64,000 nucleotides of DNA from Heterobilharzia americana. Its lineage: Eukaryota; Platyhelminthes; Trematoda; Strigeidida; Schistosomatidae. Numbering within the stretch: position 1 is the stretch's first letter; every line of letters starts with the position of its first letter. The stretch covers positions 73,165,160 through 73,229,159 of the forward strand of contig OX104130.1 in NCBI GenBank assembly GCA_944470555.2. Direction: 5' to 3'. This document shows positions 24,770 through 34,100 of this stretch, piece after piece. The position numbers and the translations under genes are program-made. A model generated the notes under the pieces. The model did not search any database and was not told where the DNA came from. It saw only the letters and a list, made by a program, of their open reading frames with translations.

Positions 24770-24922
24770 ATTGAACTTCGATCCAACAGGTGAAACCCGA
24801 AAGTCGCGAGTTTAATCCCAGGCTAGGTTATAGATCCGTACCACCAAGGAGTCGCACACTCGAACAAAACAGCTGACCAGTGCTTTCATGCCAGTGATGT
24901 TTCCTACCTTGAAAACAAATCA
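24770..24922 (+). mobile_element. Diverged group B SINE
   Basis: It has a decayed tRNA-like head with a box B remnant (cgagtttaatccc, near 24808), then aaggagtcgcacactcgaac and aaaacagctgaccagtgc. These correspond to the hammerhead stem II, core and helix I of the copy at 25563-25608. The CTGA core has become CCAA, so the ribozyme is dead. The tail is unrecognisable. Confidence 0.5.
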
Positions 24923-25479
24923 CTCAATAACCTCAAAATACATGAATGAATATAGTCCGACTCCATTTAAAGGCAGTTGAGTGAAAACTAGATGTAAAAG
25001 TGAACGTGAATGTCATTCAGATAAAATGTGATGTAATTTAATAATTCCCATTGTAACATCAAGAACAAGATATTCGGCGAAAAGACTTTTTTCAACGAAT
25101 TTATTTTCAAGCTATACAATCGTATATATATGATATTTGAAAAATTATATCCCAAGAGGAAAACTAAGCACCATATGATGATGACAATAATAATAGAGTA
25201 GATGATGAAATAGGCATTTGTGAATATAGTAATAATTGAAGTTCCAATGATAACAAATAGATTATCTAATATATGGAACGGTTCATAGAAAGTATATAAC
25301 TCAGAAGGGGGTGAAAAAATTGTTGAAAATGATAAACCAATTAAGTATTATGTAATAGCACTAGACAAGTTGGACAGAATGAAATCAAAGTTTCCTAAAA
25401 AAGTTAATACAATTAAAAGAAATAACAGCGGAAACTAACTAAAGTGAGCAAATAGAAGTTGGAAATATGAAGCAATGGA

Positions 25480-25672
25480 TTCTGACCCAGTAGCTCAATG
25501 TTAACACGGTGGCCGAGGAACCTGAAGGTCACGGGTTCGATCCCCGGCAGGGTCGTGGGTGCGCACTGCTGAGGAGTCCCATACTAGGAGGAGACAGCTG
25601 TCCAGTGCTCCCAGGTTTCCTTTGTTCCTCCAACTGATATCAGTCTACGATGAATAACAACTTTAAGTGAAG
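25480..25672 (+). mobile_element. tRNA-like SINE with hammerhead (group B), best copy
   Basis: The best-preserved member of group B. A tRNA-like head has a box A-like tagctcaatgttaacac (25491-25507) and an excellent box B ggttcgatccc (25534-25544), which should recruit TFIIIC. The hammerhead relic follows at 25563-25608, then a 3' tail with aactgatatcagtc and atgaataacaactt. There is no coding sequence, so amplification would need reverse transcriptase supplied in trans. The RTE or PLE families in this window are possible sources (inference). Confidence 0.75.
25563..25608 (+). ncRNA. Hammerhead ribozyme-like motif (group B), probably inactive
   Basis: The strands gcactg (25563-25568) and cagtgc (25603-25608) pair perfectly as helix I. 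CTGAGGAG (25569-25576) supplies the C3-A9 core, where position 7 may vary. Stem II is GTCC/GGA with a 7-nt loop. A minimal helix III, AC with GT around the loop agct, precedes the GUC cleavage triplet at 25600-25602. Two positions break the consensus: the base closing stem II is G instead of C, and the third core purine after it is G instead of A (GAG for GAA). Cleavage is therefore unlikely. Confidence 0.65.
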
Positions 25673-25829
25673 GCGATTATAATAACAATAATAGTGATAA
25701 AGGAATGATACATTGGTTACAACGGTTAAATAAACAAAGTGGGGGGGGAGGTAATGGGGTGGGAAAATGTTATGGCCATGATTAAAACAGTGACTGCATA
25801 TACTTCTATTGTACACACAGATCAGGTTC

Positions 25830-26095
25830 ATGAATTGCTAAAGCCTCCGCTGTTTTAAGAAGTTGAAAATGAAGAGAACATTGAAGGTTTGGGAGAATTT
25901 GATAAGTAATTTTAAAGTCATTATCTGGATTTGTTGTGTGATGGAAGTCAATCAAATGTTCTAGCATTGAACTTCTAACAGACTTTCTTCCACCTTTATA
26001 AAACCAAGCAGGAACATGTTCTCGTATACGTGTAGAAAGCTACGACCAATGTAACTTGCTCTACAAGAGCAGGTGAATAAATTTGTTATTCTCTC
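25830..26095 (-). mobile_element. PLE relic, GIY-YIG domain and C-terminal block
   Basis: Two overlapping minus-strand frames give FTCSCRASYIGRS followed, after a frameshift, by 'RIREHVPAWFYKGG' and 'SSMLEHLIDFHHTTNPDN', and finally LLKTAEALAIHE. This is the expected PLE order: Cys-x-Cys lead, YIG, Arg, EH, a second helix, then the AEALAI block. The endonuclease is close to complete apart from one frameshift at the YIG/REH junction. The RT is absent. The upstream border (about 26095) is approximate. Confidence 0.8.
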
Positions 26096-26539
26096 CCCTT
26101 AACTTATTTATAAATATGAGTTTACAAGTAACCAAACTGGTAGTCAAAAAGAGAAATTTCCTTCACTGAAATCCCTATTTTATAACTTTTATTTCCATAT
26201 ATACTTTTTTTCATATTAACTTGCTTATGGAGTATGCATCTGTGTTTGGTTACCCAATCAGCATTCAGCCATCAATTTTCTGAATAAACATTTGAGACTC
26301 CAAGCTGAAAAATGTATGAGAATGTAGCTCTCAGATGCCTGAAAAAAAATTGATGAACTTACGATAAGCAACAGAAATAGTGTAGTGAAAAACTATTAAT
26401 TAACTACAGATGAAGTTAATTTTATGTTATGTTACCAGAAAAAGGTATCTATATGATTTAACCGATTTCTTCACTTAGTCATTTTTCATACTGTTTGATA
26501 TATGAGAAGTGATAATCATATTCATTTTTTTTTCCAGCT
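26096..26539. other. No recognisable gene; 5' flank of an RTE insertion
   Basis: AT-rich DNA with a T-rich run just before the insertion point of the full-length RTE copy. I see no gene. Confidence 0.4.
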
Positions 26540-26552
26540 AATAATTAAATCA
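26540..26552. repeat. Target-site duplication, left copy
   Basis: The 13 bp aataattaaatca recurs exactly at 29844-29856 and brackets the RTE element, fixing its two ends. Confidence 0.85.
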
Positions 26553-26564
26553 ACCTCGCCTGGT

Positions 26565-26582
26565 TAACTAGTTTACTAGTTA
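26565..26582. repeat. Palindrome at the 5' end of the RTE element
   Basis: taactagt and actagtta face each other across a 2-bp spacer, 12 bp from the element's first base. The same CTAGT-rich start is found at 36890-36910 and, complemented, at 63095-63122. It may form a hairpin at the 5' end of the RNA. Its role is unknown. Confidence 0.6.
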
Positions 26583-26749
26583 CTAGCCGGTCCTAAGCCC
26601 GGGTAAAGAGGGAAGGTTGGGCATAGGGCTAGCAACCCTACCCCGTAAAACAAATCTAACCGCTAAAGAAACTTCAAAGCACAAACAAAATATAAAAAAT
26701 GAAAACAAACTCATTCCCCGCTGGAATCGGAGAGGCGAAATGACGCCAG

Positions 26750-27454
26750 TTGGTGAAAGCCTGCCTTCGGGAAGCCAATTGGCCGATGTGTCTTCTCTCG
26801 ATGAAAGCGAAAGTAAACGTGGGGACATGGAATGTCCGCACGATGTTTGAACCCAGCAAGGCAGCCCAGATTGCAAAAGAGATGAGAAGGTATCACATCC
26901 AAGTGCTTGGAATTTGCGAAAGCAGATGGAATGGGAGTGGACTCTCCAAACTGTCAACTGGAGAGTCAATAATCTACTCCGGTCACCCAGACGCCAACCA
27001 CGAGCACACTGAGTTATGGAGTGGCTATCATGATGTCCTCAAGAGCATCGAAGGCTCTCATGCAGTGGGAACCAATCTCCTCCAGGATCATGACAGCAAG
27101 ATTCAACTCAAAAGGAAGAAAGGTCACAATCACACAATGCTATGCTATGCACCTACAAATAATGCAGAGCAAGAGAAAAAGGAGGAATTCTACAGACAAC
27201 TCCAATCAACACTGGACAGGACGTCAGTTGGCGATATCAAAATTCTAATGGGCGACATGAATGCCAAACTGGGAGGGGACAACACGGGAAGAGAACTAAC
27301 CATGGGTCGAGAGGCGCTAGGTGAAATGAATGAGAATGGAGAATTGTTTGCAGAATTCTGCGCATTCAACGATTTGGTGATTGGAGGCAGTGTGTTCAGG
27401 CACAAAGATATCCACAAAGCGAGCGACATGGATTTCACCAGATGGACACACTAA
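26750..27454 (+). pseudogene. RTE endonuclease domain, N-terminal part
   Basis: A 234-codon frame covering most of the AP endonuclease-like domain, which nicks target DNA to prime reverse transcription. The likely real start is around the Met at 26798 (MKAKVNVGTWNVRTM), because the preceding residues look like translated UTR. Visible motifs are VGTWNVR (Asn of motif I), 'LGICESRWNGSG' (catalytic Glu), 'CYAPTNNA', and 'ILMGDMNAKLG' (the D-x-N pair). The frame runs out after FRHKDIHKAS. The domain continues in another frame from about 27425, so there is a frameshift. Confidence 0.9.
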
Positions 27455-28016
27455 AAATCAAATCGACTTTATCTCAATCTCAAGAAAATGGAGACGCAGT
27501 CTACTTAACACAAGGTCAAGAAGAGGAGCAGATGTAGGTTCAGACCACTATCTAGTGCAAGGAACCTTCCAAATCAAGTCGAAAGCCTTCAAGGAAGCTG
27601 GTGATAGACCACGGTTCAAGTACAACACTCGGAAACTGAAGGATGAAACTACAAAGGAAATCTTCAAGGCAGTCATCAAGACAAAATGGGAGACATCGAG
27701 GAACATCCCTGAAGAAACCTGTGTGGAAGAACACTGGAAGTCATTGAAAGCTATGTGGAAACAAACCTGCACAACAGTATTAGGAATGAAGAAGAAAGAA
27801 GATAAGGAATGGATCTCGACGGATACCTGGAAGCTGATAGAGGAGAGGAGGATGGTGAAGCAGAAGATAAACCATTGCAAGGATGCTCAACGACAAGAGG
27901 AACTGAGCACAATGTATAAAACACTGGACAAAGAAGTGAAGAAGAGTGCACGCAAACACAAAAGACACTTATACGAAACACTGGCAAGTGAAGCAAAACA
28001 GGCTGGAGGTGGGTAA
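27425..28016 (+). pseudogene. RTE endonuclease end and EN-RT linker
   Basis: It continues the endonuclease in a shifted frame: QIDFISISRKWR, then 'GADVGSDHYLVQ', which holds the catalytic SDH motif. After this comes a basic, helix-rich linker (KLKDETTKEIFKAVIKTKW; 'KKSARKHKRHLYE'). The frame ends at a TAA at 28014-28016, where the full element should read on into the RT. A frameshift of one base restores the next segment. Confidence 0.85.
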
Positions 28017-28367
28017 GAGAGACCTGACAACATTGTATCAAATAACCAGGTTGCTATCAGGGAATAGACCAACACAGATGAAACCAATAAAAGATGAAGA
28101 AGGAAATTTAATTACAAAAGAAGAGAAACAGAGGAAACGATGGGCCGACCACTTCAAGAAGCTCTTGAATCGACCACCACCACCACCTGCACTTCGTCCA
28201 GAAATACCACCTGCAGCCGCTGAACTACAAGTGAGCATTAATCCCCCAACGAAAATGGAAGTCCTGAACGCCATAAAGCTACTGAAATGCGGGAAAGCAG
28301 CAGGACCAGATGGGATACCGCCAGAAGCACTGAGAACAGATGCAGAGACAACAGCGGACATGCTCAC
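28017..28367 (+). pseudogene. RTE reverse transcriptase, N-terminal region
   Basis: It reads in the next frame from the linker: TLYQITRLLSGN, 'KRWADHFKKLLNR', a proline run (6 residues) and 'AIKLLKCGKAAGPDGIPPE'. The last is the classic start of the non-LTR RT domain (GKAxGPDGIPPE). The frame shifts again near 28365, after AETTADML. Conservation with the copies at 36869 and 60906 shows the order is original. Confidence 0.85.
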
Positions 28368-28982
28368 ACCACACCACTATTGCAGAAGGTGTGGAGGGAA
28401 GAGAAGGTACCGGACGATTGGAAGAAGGGTTACCTTGTCAAACTGCCGAAGAAAGGAGACCTCAGTGCTTGCAAGAACTGGCGCGGAATCACTCTCCTGT
28501 CCACTCCAAGTAAAATATTAAGCTGCATCATCCTGGAGAGGCTTAAGGATGCACTGGATTCAAAACTACGACCGGAGCAGGCTGGCTGGATTCAGGAAGT
28601 ACAAATCATATGCAGACCAAATTGCAACCCTACACTACGCATCATCATAGAACAGAGCATAGAATGGCAATCAGCTCTCTATCTCAACTTCATCGACTTT
28701 GAGAAGGCCTTTGACAGCGTCGACCGAGAAGTAATTTGGAAACTGCTTCAATACTACGGAGTACCGCAAACCTTTATCCGCCTCATTCAACAACTATATG
28801 AAGATGCCAGATGCCAAGTAATTCACAATGGGAAGCTCAGGGATGCTTTTGAAATGAAGACAGGAGTGAAACAAGGTTGCCTACTATCCCACATGATATT
28901 CCTTATTGTGGTGGACTGGATCATGCAGCAAACAATAGACAGCGAGAAGAGGGGGATACGCTGGCTGGACTGCGGAAAATAA
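28368..28982 (+). pseudogene. RTE reverse transcriptase fingers and palm (motifs 1, A, B)
   Basis: A 205-codon stretch holds the core of the polymerase: 'DDWKKGYLVKLPKKGDLS' and 'NWRGITLLS' (motif 1), 'LRPEQAGW', 'FIDFEKAFDSVDREVIWKLL' (motif A, with the first catalytic Asp), and 'GVKQGCLLS' (motif B). In motif B the usual SP is SH. It stops at 28982, just before motif C, because of an upstream frameshift near 28960. The region around RPEQAGW to IICRPNCN has lost the usual Phe (GF becomes GW). Confidence 0.9.
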
Positions 28983-29080
28983 CCTAGAAGACTTGGATTT
29001 CGCCGATGACTTATGCCTGATGTCACATAAACTTGAAGATCTGCAGGCAAAAACTAACAAGTTGACAGAAGAGGTGAGGC
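28972..29080 (+). pseudogene. RTE reverse transcriptase motif C
   Basis: In a third frame the sequence gives ENNLEDLDFADDLCLMSH. The FADD box at 28999-29010 supplies the two catalytic aspartates of the polymerase. The segment LEDLQAKTNKLTEE follows before another frameshift at about 29080. The same block is better preserved at 52980-53080. Confidence 0.9.
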
Positions 29081-29099
29081 AGCGAAGACGGGACTTCAG

Positions 29100-29456
29100 G
29101 TGAATATAGAGAAGACAGAAGTGATGAAGATACCGCACCACCACCATCAACAACAACAACAACAAACTCCAATCACCGTCAACGGGAGAAACTTGAAGGA
29201 AGTAACCTCCTTCACTTATCTAGGAAGCACTGTTTCAACTACAGGCGGGACGGACGAGGACGTCAAAGTCAGAATCGGAAAAGCAAGACAGGCGTTCATT
29301 AGCCTGAAACCAGTGTGGAGATCTTCTGCACTCAGCATGCGGAACAAGATACGGATTTTCAACACCAACGTCAAGTCAGTGCTTCTGTATGGCTCAGAGA
29401 CTTGGCGCGTTACGAAAGGCATTTCCAATAAACTACACACATTCATCAACAACTGA
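29100..29456 (+). pseudogene. RTE post-RT C-terminal region
   Basis: It encodes VNIEKTEVM, a His/Gln run from CAC/CAA triplets (29138-29165), then 'FTYLGSTVS' and 'VLLYGSETWRVTKGI'. These are the thumb/post-RT motifs of RTE elements. It ends at a TGA at 29454-29456 in place of a sense codon. Beyond it, homology to the coding end continues in broken frames to about 29780, followed by the 3' UTR. Confidence 0.85.
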
Positions 29457-29843
29457 CTACACTGGCTCACTACTGAAGATCAGATGGATTGCCAGAATAA
29501 TGAGAATAAGCAACAAGGAACTCTGGGAACGAACCAACCAAGAACCTACCACGCAATAAATATGCACTGGAAGGAAGTGGAGATGGATTGGCCATGCACT
29601 GGGAAGGCCGACTGAGGACATCACGCGTCAGGCCAGTCACTCGAGTGGAATCCCCATGGGAAGCGACGAGTTGGACGTCCGAGGGTGACATGGAGGAGGT
29701 CGTGCGAGGAAGAAATGAAAACTCCTGGGCTGTCGTGGGACCAGGTTCAAAAGATCTCAGAGAACAGAGGTCACTGGAGGCGTGCTACTGAAGCCCTATG
29801 TTCCACTAGGAACCCAAGGGACTAATAATAATAATAATAATAA

Positions 29844-29856
29844 AATAATTAAATCA
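29844..29856. repeat. Target-site duplication, right copy
   Basis: Exact partner of 26540-26552, directly after the (TAA)n tail of the full-length RTE copy. Confidence 0.85.
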
Positions 29857-31302
29857 TAAAATGCCTAATTTATCAGTTATATATTCCACTAAAACATGAA
29901 CATTAAAGAGAATATGAAATTACTAATTTACTCTTTTTTCTTGTACTGAGTATTTCAGCAAAAACATAAAACATCTACAGTTATCTTCATTCAGTAAAGA
30001 ATTCAGTTATACATGCTAATGAAGTTAATACATATAGATAAATTTCATATCATAGCTTCAAGCAATTACTACCAAAATTTGTATTTCAAAAAGAATAATA
30101 AAAGAGAAGGCTATCATTATTGTAGAATGTTAAGCAATAACAATTATACTATTTCATTGTTGACAGAATTACCAAAGTCAGAAAGATGTTTACAAGGAAA
30201 AACATTCATTATTTCATTAATAATTTCATCAAGTACCTTAATCAATATGGAGACAAAAATAGGCTATAATTAAGACAATGTGATACCATGCAGTAGATAT
30301 GATAATCTACAAGCAGCAGAATTTTTAATCAAGAAAAGTTCTAAGGTTTTGTTAACTCTCACTCTTTAAGCTATCGAAAAAAATATAATAAATCTTCTGA
30401 TGATTATTATTAGGCTCACGTCTAAAAAATAATAACTTATGCCACATGTGAATCATCACAAATGAGAAAATTATTAAAACATCAAATCAAAACAATTAGA
30501 CATAATGCTTTAAGATATTCTGAAAAATTATGAAAATAGCTGACTTTTTATTTTAATGCTGACAAGTTTTTATAAATATTTCAATTATGAATACCTCTCT
30601 AAGAAAAAGCCTGTATTTTCTTTTCTTATAAGATACCAGTTAAATAAGTAAGTGAAGTTTAAAGCCAAACCAAACCATTAGGCTAGTTGACAGTATATAA
30701 AACAAAATCTTGCACTTGGAAAGGATATCATAGACAGTCTCTCCTCTATACACAGGTTAATGTAGATTGCTTAGAAGTAATTCTACTACTAATATTCTTT
30801 TAAACCTGGATCAGAAATGAGAGGATAACTTATTAGTCTTGCATTTTAGGTTGGCTACCAAGCCGACTGAAGTTTTTAGTGCTCATAAATAAAACATAAT
30901 GAAAGTACAAGAAGAGAAAAGTATGATGATGAGTATCGATGCATATCTAGTGGTTTCAAGTTCACTGTAGGTCAACTAAAGATAATTGCTGATCAAACTA
31001 TATCGCAAACTGATAGAAGTAGGAAAATGTGATTCATTGGATTGGCTGAATGTTAAAGTGTTTAAAACAAGACAGAACGGTCTTTGGTTAGATTCCAGAT
31101 GTAATTATGTGTGCACACTGCTAATGAATCACTTTCTGAATCAAAACAGCTTTTCAGTTCTTTCAGATTTTCAATGATTCAGCAACCGATATCGCACTCC
31201 AATGAACTTGATCTCGAAGACTACCAATACTCACGAACTTAGAAAGTGAAAAACTGAAGATAAAGAAAATACAAAAAGTCACATAAATTAGTATTTCCTC
31301 AG
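29857..31302. other. No recognisable gene
   Basis: AT-rich DNA. Frames at 30013-30273 and 30986-31177 (+) have no motif or splice support. Confidence 0.35.
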
Positions 31303-31467
31303 GCCTATGCAAGTAATGTGCAAGATTTTCGGCAAACAAGTAAATCCATCCCATATAGAAGTGACAGAGTAATGTTCACGGATATTTTGCCCCAGTTTAA
31401 CCTACGAAACTTCTCCCGTTCGCTGTATCCAGTTCTTTTGAAATTTGACGATGACACGTGGTGTTTG
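31303..31467 (+). CDS. Possible internal exon of 55 codons, unknown protein
   Basis: The segment starts after a good acceptor (tatttcctcag, AG at 31301-31302) and ends before a GT (TTG then gtaaca at 31468). Its length is an exact multiple of three, open in one frame: AYASNVQDFRQTSK at the start, 'NFSRSLYPVLLKFDDD' near the end. The mix of aromatic, charged and hydrophobic residues is protein-like. I do not recognise the family and could not link another exon. The donor is only moderate, and the frame stays open to 31524. Confidence 0.4.
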
Positions 31468-31524
31468 GTAACAAGTGGAGTAGTTTCAGCTTTTCTAGGA
31501 ATTAGTATTAACAGAATAGATTAA

Positions 31525-32629
31525 GTACTTTTCTCCTTCCCTGCAGCCAAGATTCTTATAGAATATTCAGTAACATATGAATGGAATGTTTCTGCATTTT
31601 GGCATGGATTAATGCAGTATATATGACACTGAATGGTAACTATGTGAATAAATATTTCTAGAAGATTCTGACTATTGGTGTGATCACCGGACTTAAAAAA
31701 CGTCAAATCTGGATGTTGTTGCGTTTTTTATGTTAGATGCCTTAGTTAAAATGCTTTTTTCGTCATTCTGGACAGTATTGTCAGCGACCTGTTGTTATTT
31801 CACCATGAGGCATTTAGTAACCAATCCTGATGAATAAGTATATTTTCAATGGTTTTCTCTAATCGTTCTATTATTTGTTAAGGAATTCTGCTGTGTCAGT
31901 GCCTGTTGAAGCTAATTCTGATGATGTTGTTTAGTAAGTGGAAAAAAGGTTACTGTTAAAGCATCTGTTCAGAGAATATGTCAGTGGTTAGATGATCTTC
32001 GTAAGCTGCAAGCATTACCCGTGAAATCAAGGGTGTATATCTATACGAACAAGTAATGTGAATACAGTTACAAAATGTTTTAATAAGCTTTACATTCCGA
32101 GCAACTATGAGATAAATATTATTACTCAATCAATAACCAGAGAAATATTTTTAAAAAGAATCGTAACACGGATCAAAATGATAAATATAGACGAAAATAA
32201 TATTTGAATGAAGACAAATGTGTCAAATACGTTTTTAATCGGTAGCGAATGTTAGTGGGTAGACAGCGGAGAAACGTGTTCACCTATTCACTAAAATTGT
32301 TCATCAGCCTGCAGTCAGTGTGGCGATAAGTTATGGGTGAACTTTGAAAGGCTCCTTACCAAAGGTTTTTGAAAAAATGTAGTGCATCGGCCAAATTTAC
32401 ATGTGCTATCCATTTACGAGACCTAATATTTTAGAACAGACTACAAACGCTATGTAACTCCTTAAAAGTAGCTCTGAATATGCAGCTAAAAGGATGAAAC
32501 AAAGAATAGGTAATACTTGTATTGATGTCTTCACTTGTATTGATTACATTGGATTGATCGGTCACTATTGATATATACGCTCTGTGAAGACGCCTCAATA
32601 TTGTTTGGGCTTCAGTTACTTATTATTGA
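31525..32629. other. No recognisable gene
   Basis: Stop-dense, AT-rich sequence between a possible exon and a pair of SINEs. Nothing that I can support. Confidence 0.35.
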
Positions 32630-32850
32630 TGGATAGTGGCTATTAGTGGAATCCTGAATGCGCAGTTCGTCCGACTAAGGACTCATCAGCTGGAAGAAGA
32701 TGCTTCCCAGTGAGCGAGGTTAATCCCACTAAGACTTAAACTCGGAACCGATCACTTAAAGCTGCAGAGCTTTATCGAGTACTCCACTGAGTCACGTTAA
32801 CTGCTTCTTGTGAGACAGGTATAGAGACCTATCAATTCGATTTAATCAAC
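32630..32850 (-). mobile_element. Sm-alpha-like SINE (group A) with hammerhead, minus strand
   Basis: Read from about 32850 leftward: leader, box A-like (gactcagtggagtactcgat), box B-like (ccgagtttaagtctta) near 32745, a spacer, then the hammerhead relic at 32652-32697 and the end ccactaatagccactatcc at 32630. The layout of a pol III promoter followed by a hammerhead and the 'tagccactatcc' end is that of schistosome Sm-alpha repeats. The next copy lies head to head with it on the plus strand. Confidence 0.75.
32652..32697 (-). ncRNA. Hammerhead ribozyme-like motif (Sm-alpha type), slightly degraded
   Basis: The minus strand reads ccag, then CTGATGAG, a GTCC/GGAC stem II with loop ttagtc, then CGAAC where CGAAAC is expected, followed by tgcgcatt and caggatt. 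The core before and within stem II is perfect. One adenine is missing after it (the base that opens helix III) and one helix I pair is lost, so activity is doubtful. It is the closest of the group A copies here to the published Sm-alpha consensus as I remember it. Confidence 0.65.
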
Positions 32851-33076
32851 GCCGTGATAATACAAGTGACAACATTAGAGCTGTATCCATCACATAAGAA
32901 GTGGCCATTATGACTGGGTAGCCTACTGGATAAAGCTTTGACGTTTGAAGTGATTAGTCCCGGATTCGAGTATAACAAGGGACAACACCACTCACCAGGA
33001 GTCAGGTTTATCCAGCTGACGAGTCATGAATAGGAAGAGACGCGCTTTCCGAATTCCACTGATAGCCACTATCTAT
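32830..33076 (+). mobile_element. Sm-alpha-like SINE (group A) with hammerhead relic, plus strand
   Basis: Leader (tcaacgccgtgataatacaa), box A-like (tgactgggtagcctactgg, near 32915), box B-like (ggattcgagtat, near 32952), then the hammerhead region at about 33018-33062 with CTGACGAG. The segment after stem II reads AGAGAC where CGAAAC is expected, so two core positions are altered. It ends ccactgatagccactatc at about 33076. It lies head to head with the minus-strand copy. Confidence 0.7.
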
Positions 33077-33489
33077 CAATAATCCTTGGATCAGCCCTCT
33101 CAGGAAACAGATATGATATAACGTTTTGACTGACATTTTTCTTCTTATTCAATATCTTGCCAATTTTGGTATTTCTTTGTTTTGAACACAGATCATCTTT
33201 CATTTCAACTAGCACACGACGCACGAAAAACCGGAAGTTTGAGCCTAATTTCTTCAAACTGAAAACGCAAACATTTATGTAATTTCCCTATCCTTCTTGA
33301 TGCTTTCACATTCCTTCAAACTGAATTTTCTTCTGAAGAAATTCACAAAAACGATAAAAACCGTATCACTGAATGTGATGAAACAGTTAGCTCGAATTGT
33401 ATATGACTTAATTTGTCTTAAGAAGTGAATTAATCAGTGTAAAAATAGGAACTTAAACCCTTTAACATATATATTTAAAATGATTCAGT
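33077..33489. other. No recognisable gene
   Basis: A 62-codon Lys/Arg-rich frame (33069-33257, -) has no motif. The rest is AT-rich. Confidence 0.35.
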
Positions 33490-34100
33490 AACACGTCGCC
33501 ATTTCACTCTCTTCTCTCCAGTCTGATCAGCTCGGCTCCACCTCTGCCAACAAGCTCTCATTTCTACCTCACACACTACCTCCTCCATGCCACCATCGGC
33601 TCAGATAGCCAACAAATTGTTTCCCAGTTGGTTTCCACCCAAAGGGCATGGCTTGATGCGTGATATCTCTGAGTGGTTTTCTCAGTGTATGCTCAGTCCA
33701 ATCCATCTCCACCTTCTTCTGCATATTTGTTCAGCAATAGATTTTCTTGGTTGGTTCGCTACCAACCAACCAGAGTTTCTTTTTGCTCATTCTTTCTGGC
33801 CAACTGATCTCAAGTATCAGTAGCAAGAGAGTGTAGGTGGCAACTCATGATGTATATCTGTAGTTCTTTGGAAATGCTTTTCGTAACGTGCCACTTAGAA
33901 ACACTGACTTCACTGACATCAGGTTTGAAAATCTGGATCTTGTTCTTTATCCTGAGTGGAGTGCAGTGCAGTAAACCTCCATACTGATTCCGGATTACTT
34001 AAGGCCTTTCTTGCTTTTTCTATCCTGGATTTAACATCCTTATCTGTGACGCCGGTACTTGAAACGATGGTGTCTGAGTAGTTAAGAAGGCATAATTCAG
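33490..34100 (-). mobile_element. RTE-clade fragment lacking its 3' terminus
   Basis: The minus strand matches the post-RT and 3' region of the RTE family from about 34100 (cacc-type tail of TYLGSTVS) to 33490 (gagaagagagtgaaatggcg). The final 40-50 bp, including the ggaacccaagggac signature and TAA tail, are missing. RTE copies normally keep the 3' end and lose the 5' end, so a later deletion or rearrangement is likely. Frames are fully broken. Confidence 0.75.

Larger units (their letters stand above)
26553..29843 (+). mobile_element. Full-length RTE-clade (SR2/SjR2-like) non-LTR retrotransposon
   Basis: A complete 3,291-bp insertion bounded by perfect 13-bp duplications. It has a 5' UTR of about 200 bp starting acctcgcctggtt, an AP endonuclease-like domain, a reverse transcriptase domain, a short C-terminal region, a brief 3' UTR and a (TAA)n tail. 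This single-protein EN-RT layout and a short tandem-repeat tail in place of poly(A) are characteristic of the RTE clade. The coding frame is broken by at least four frameshifts (near 27430, 28000-28016, 28365 and 28960-29090) and stops, so the copy is inactive. It is the reference for all other RTE fragments in this window. Confidence 0.95.

Noticed and set aside
26583..26969. 128-codon minus-strand frame
   Set aside because: Antisense of the RTE 5' UTR and endonuclease start.
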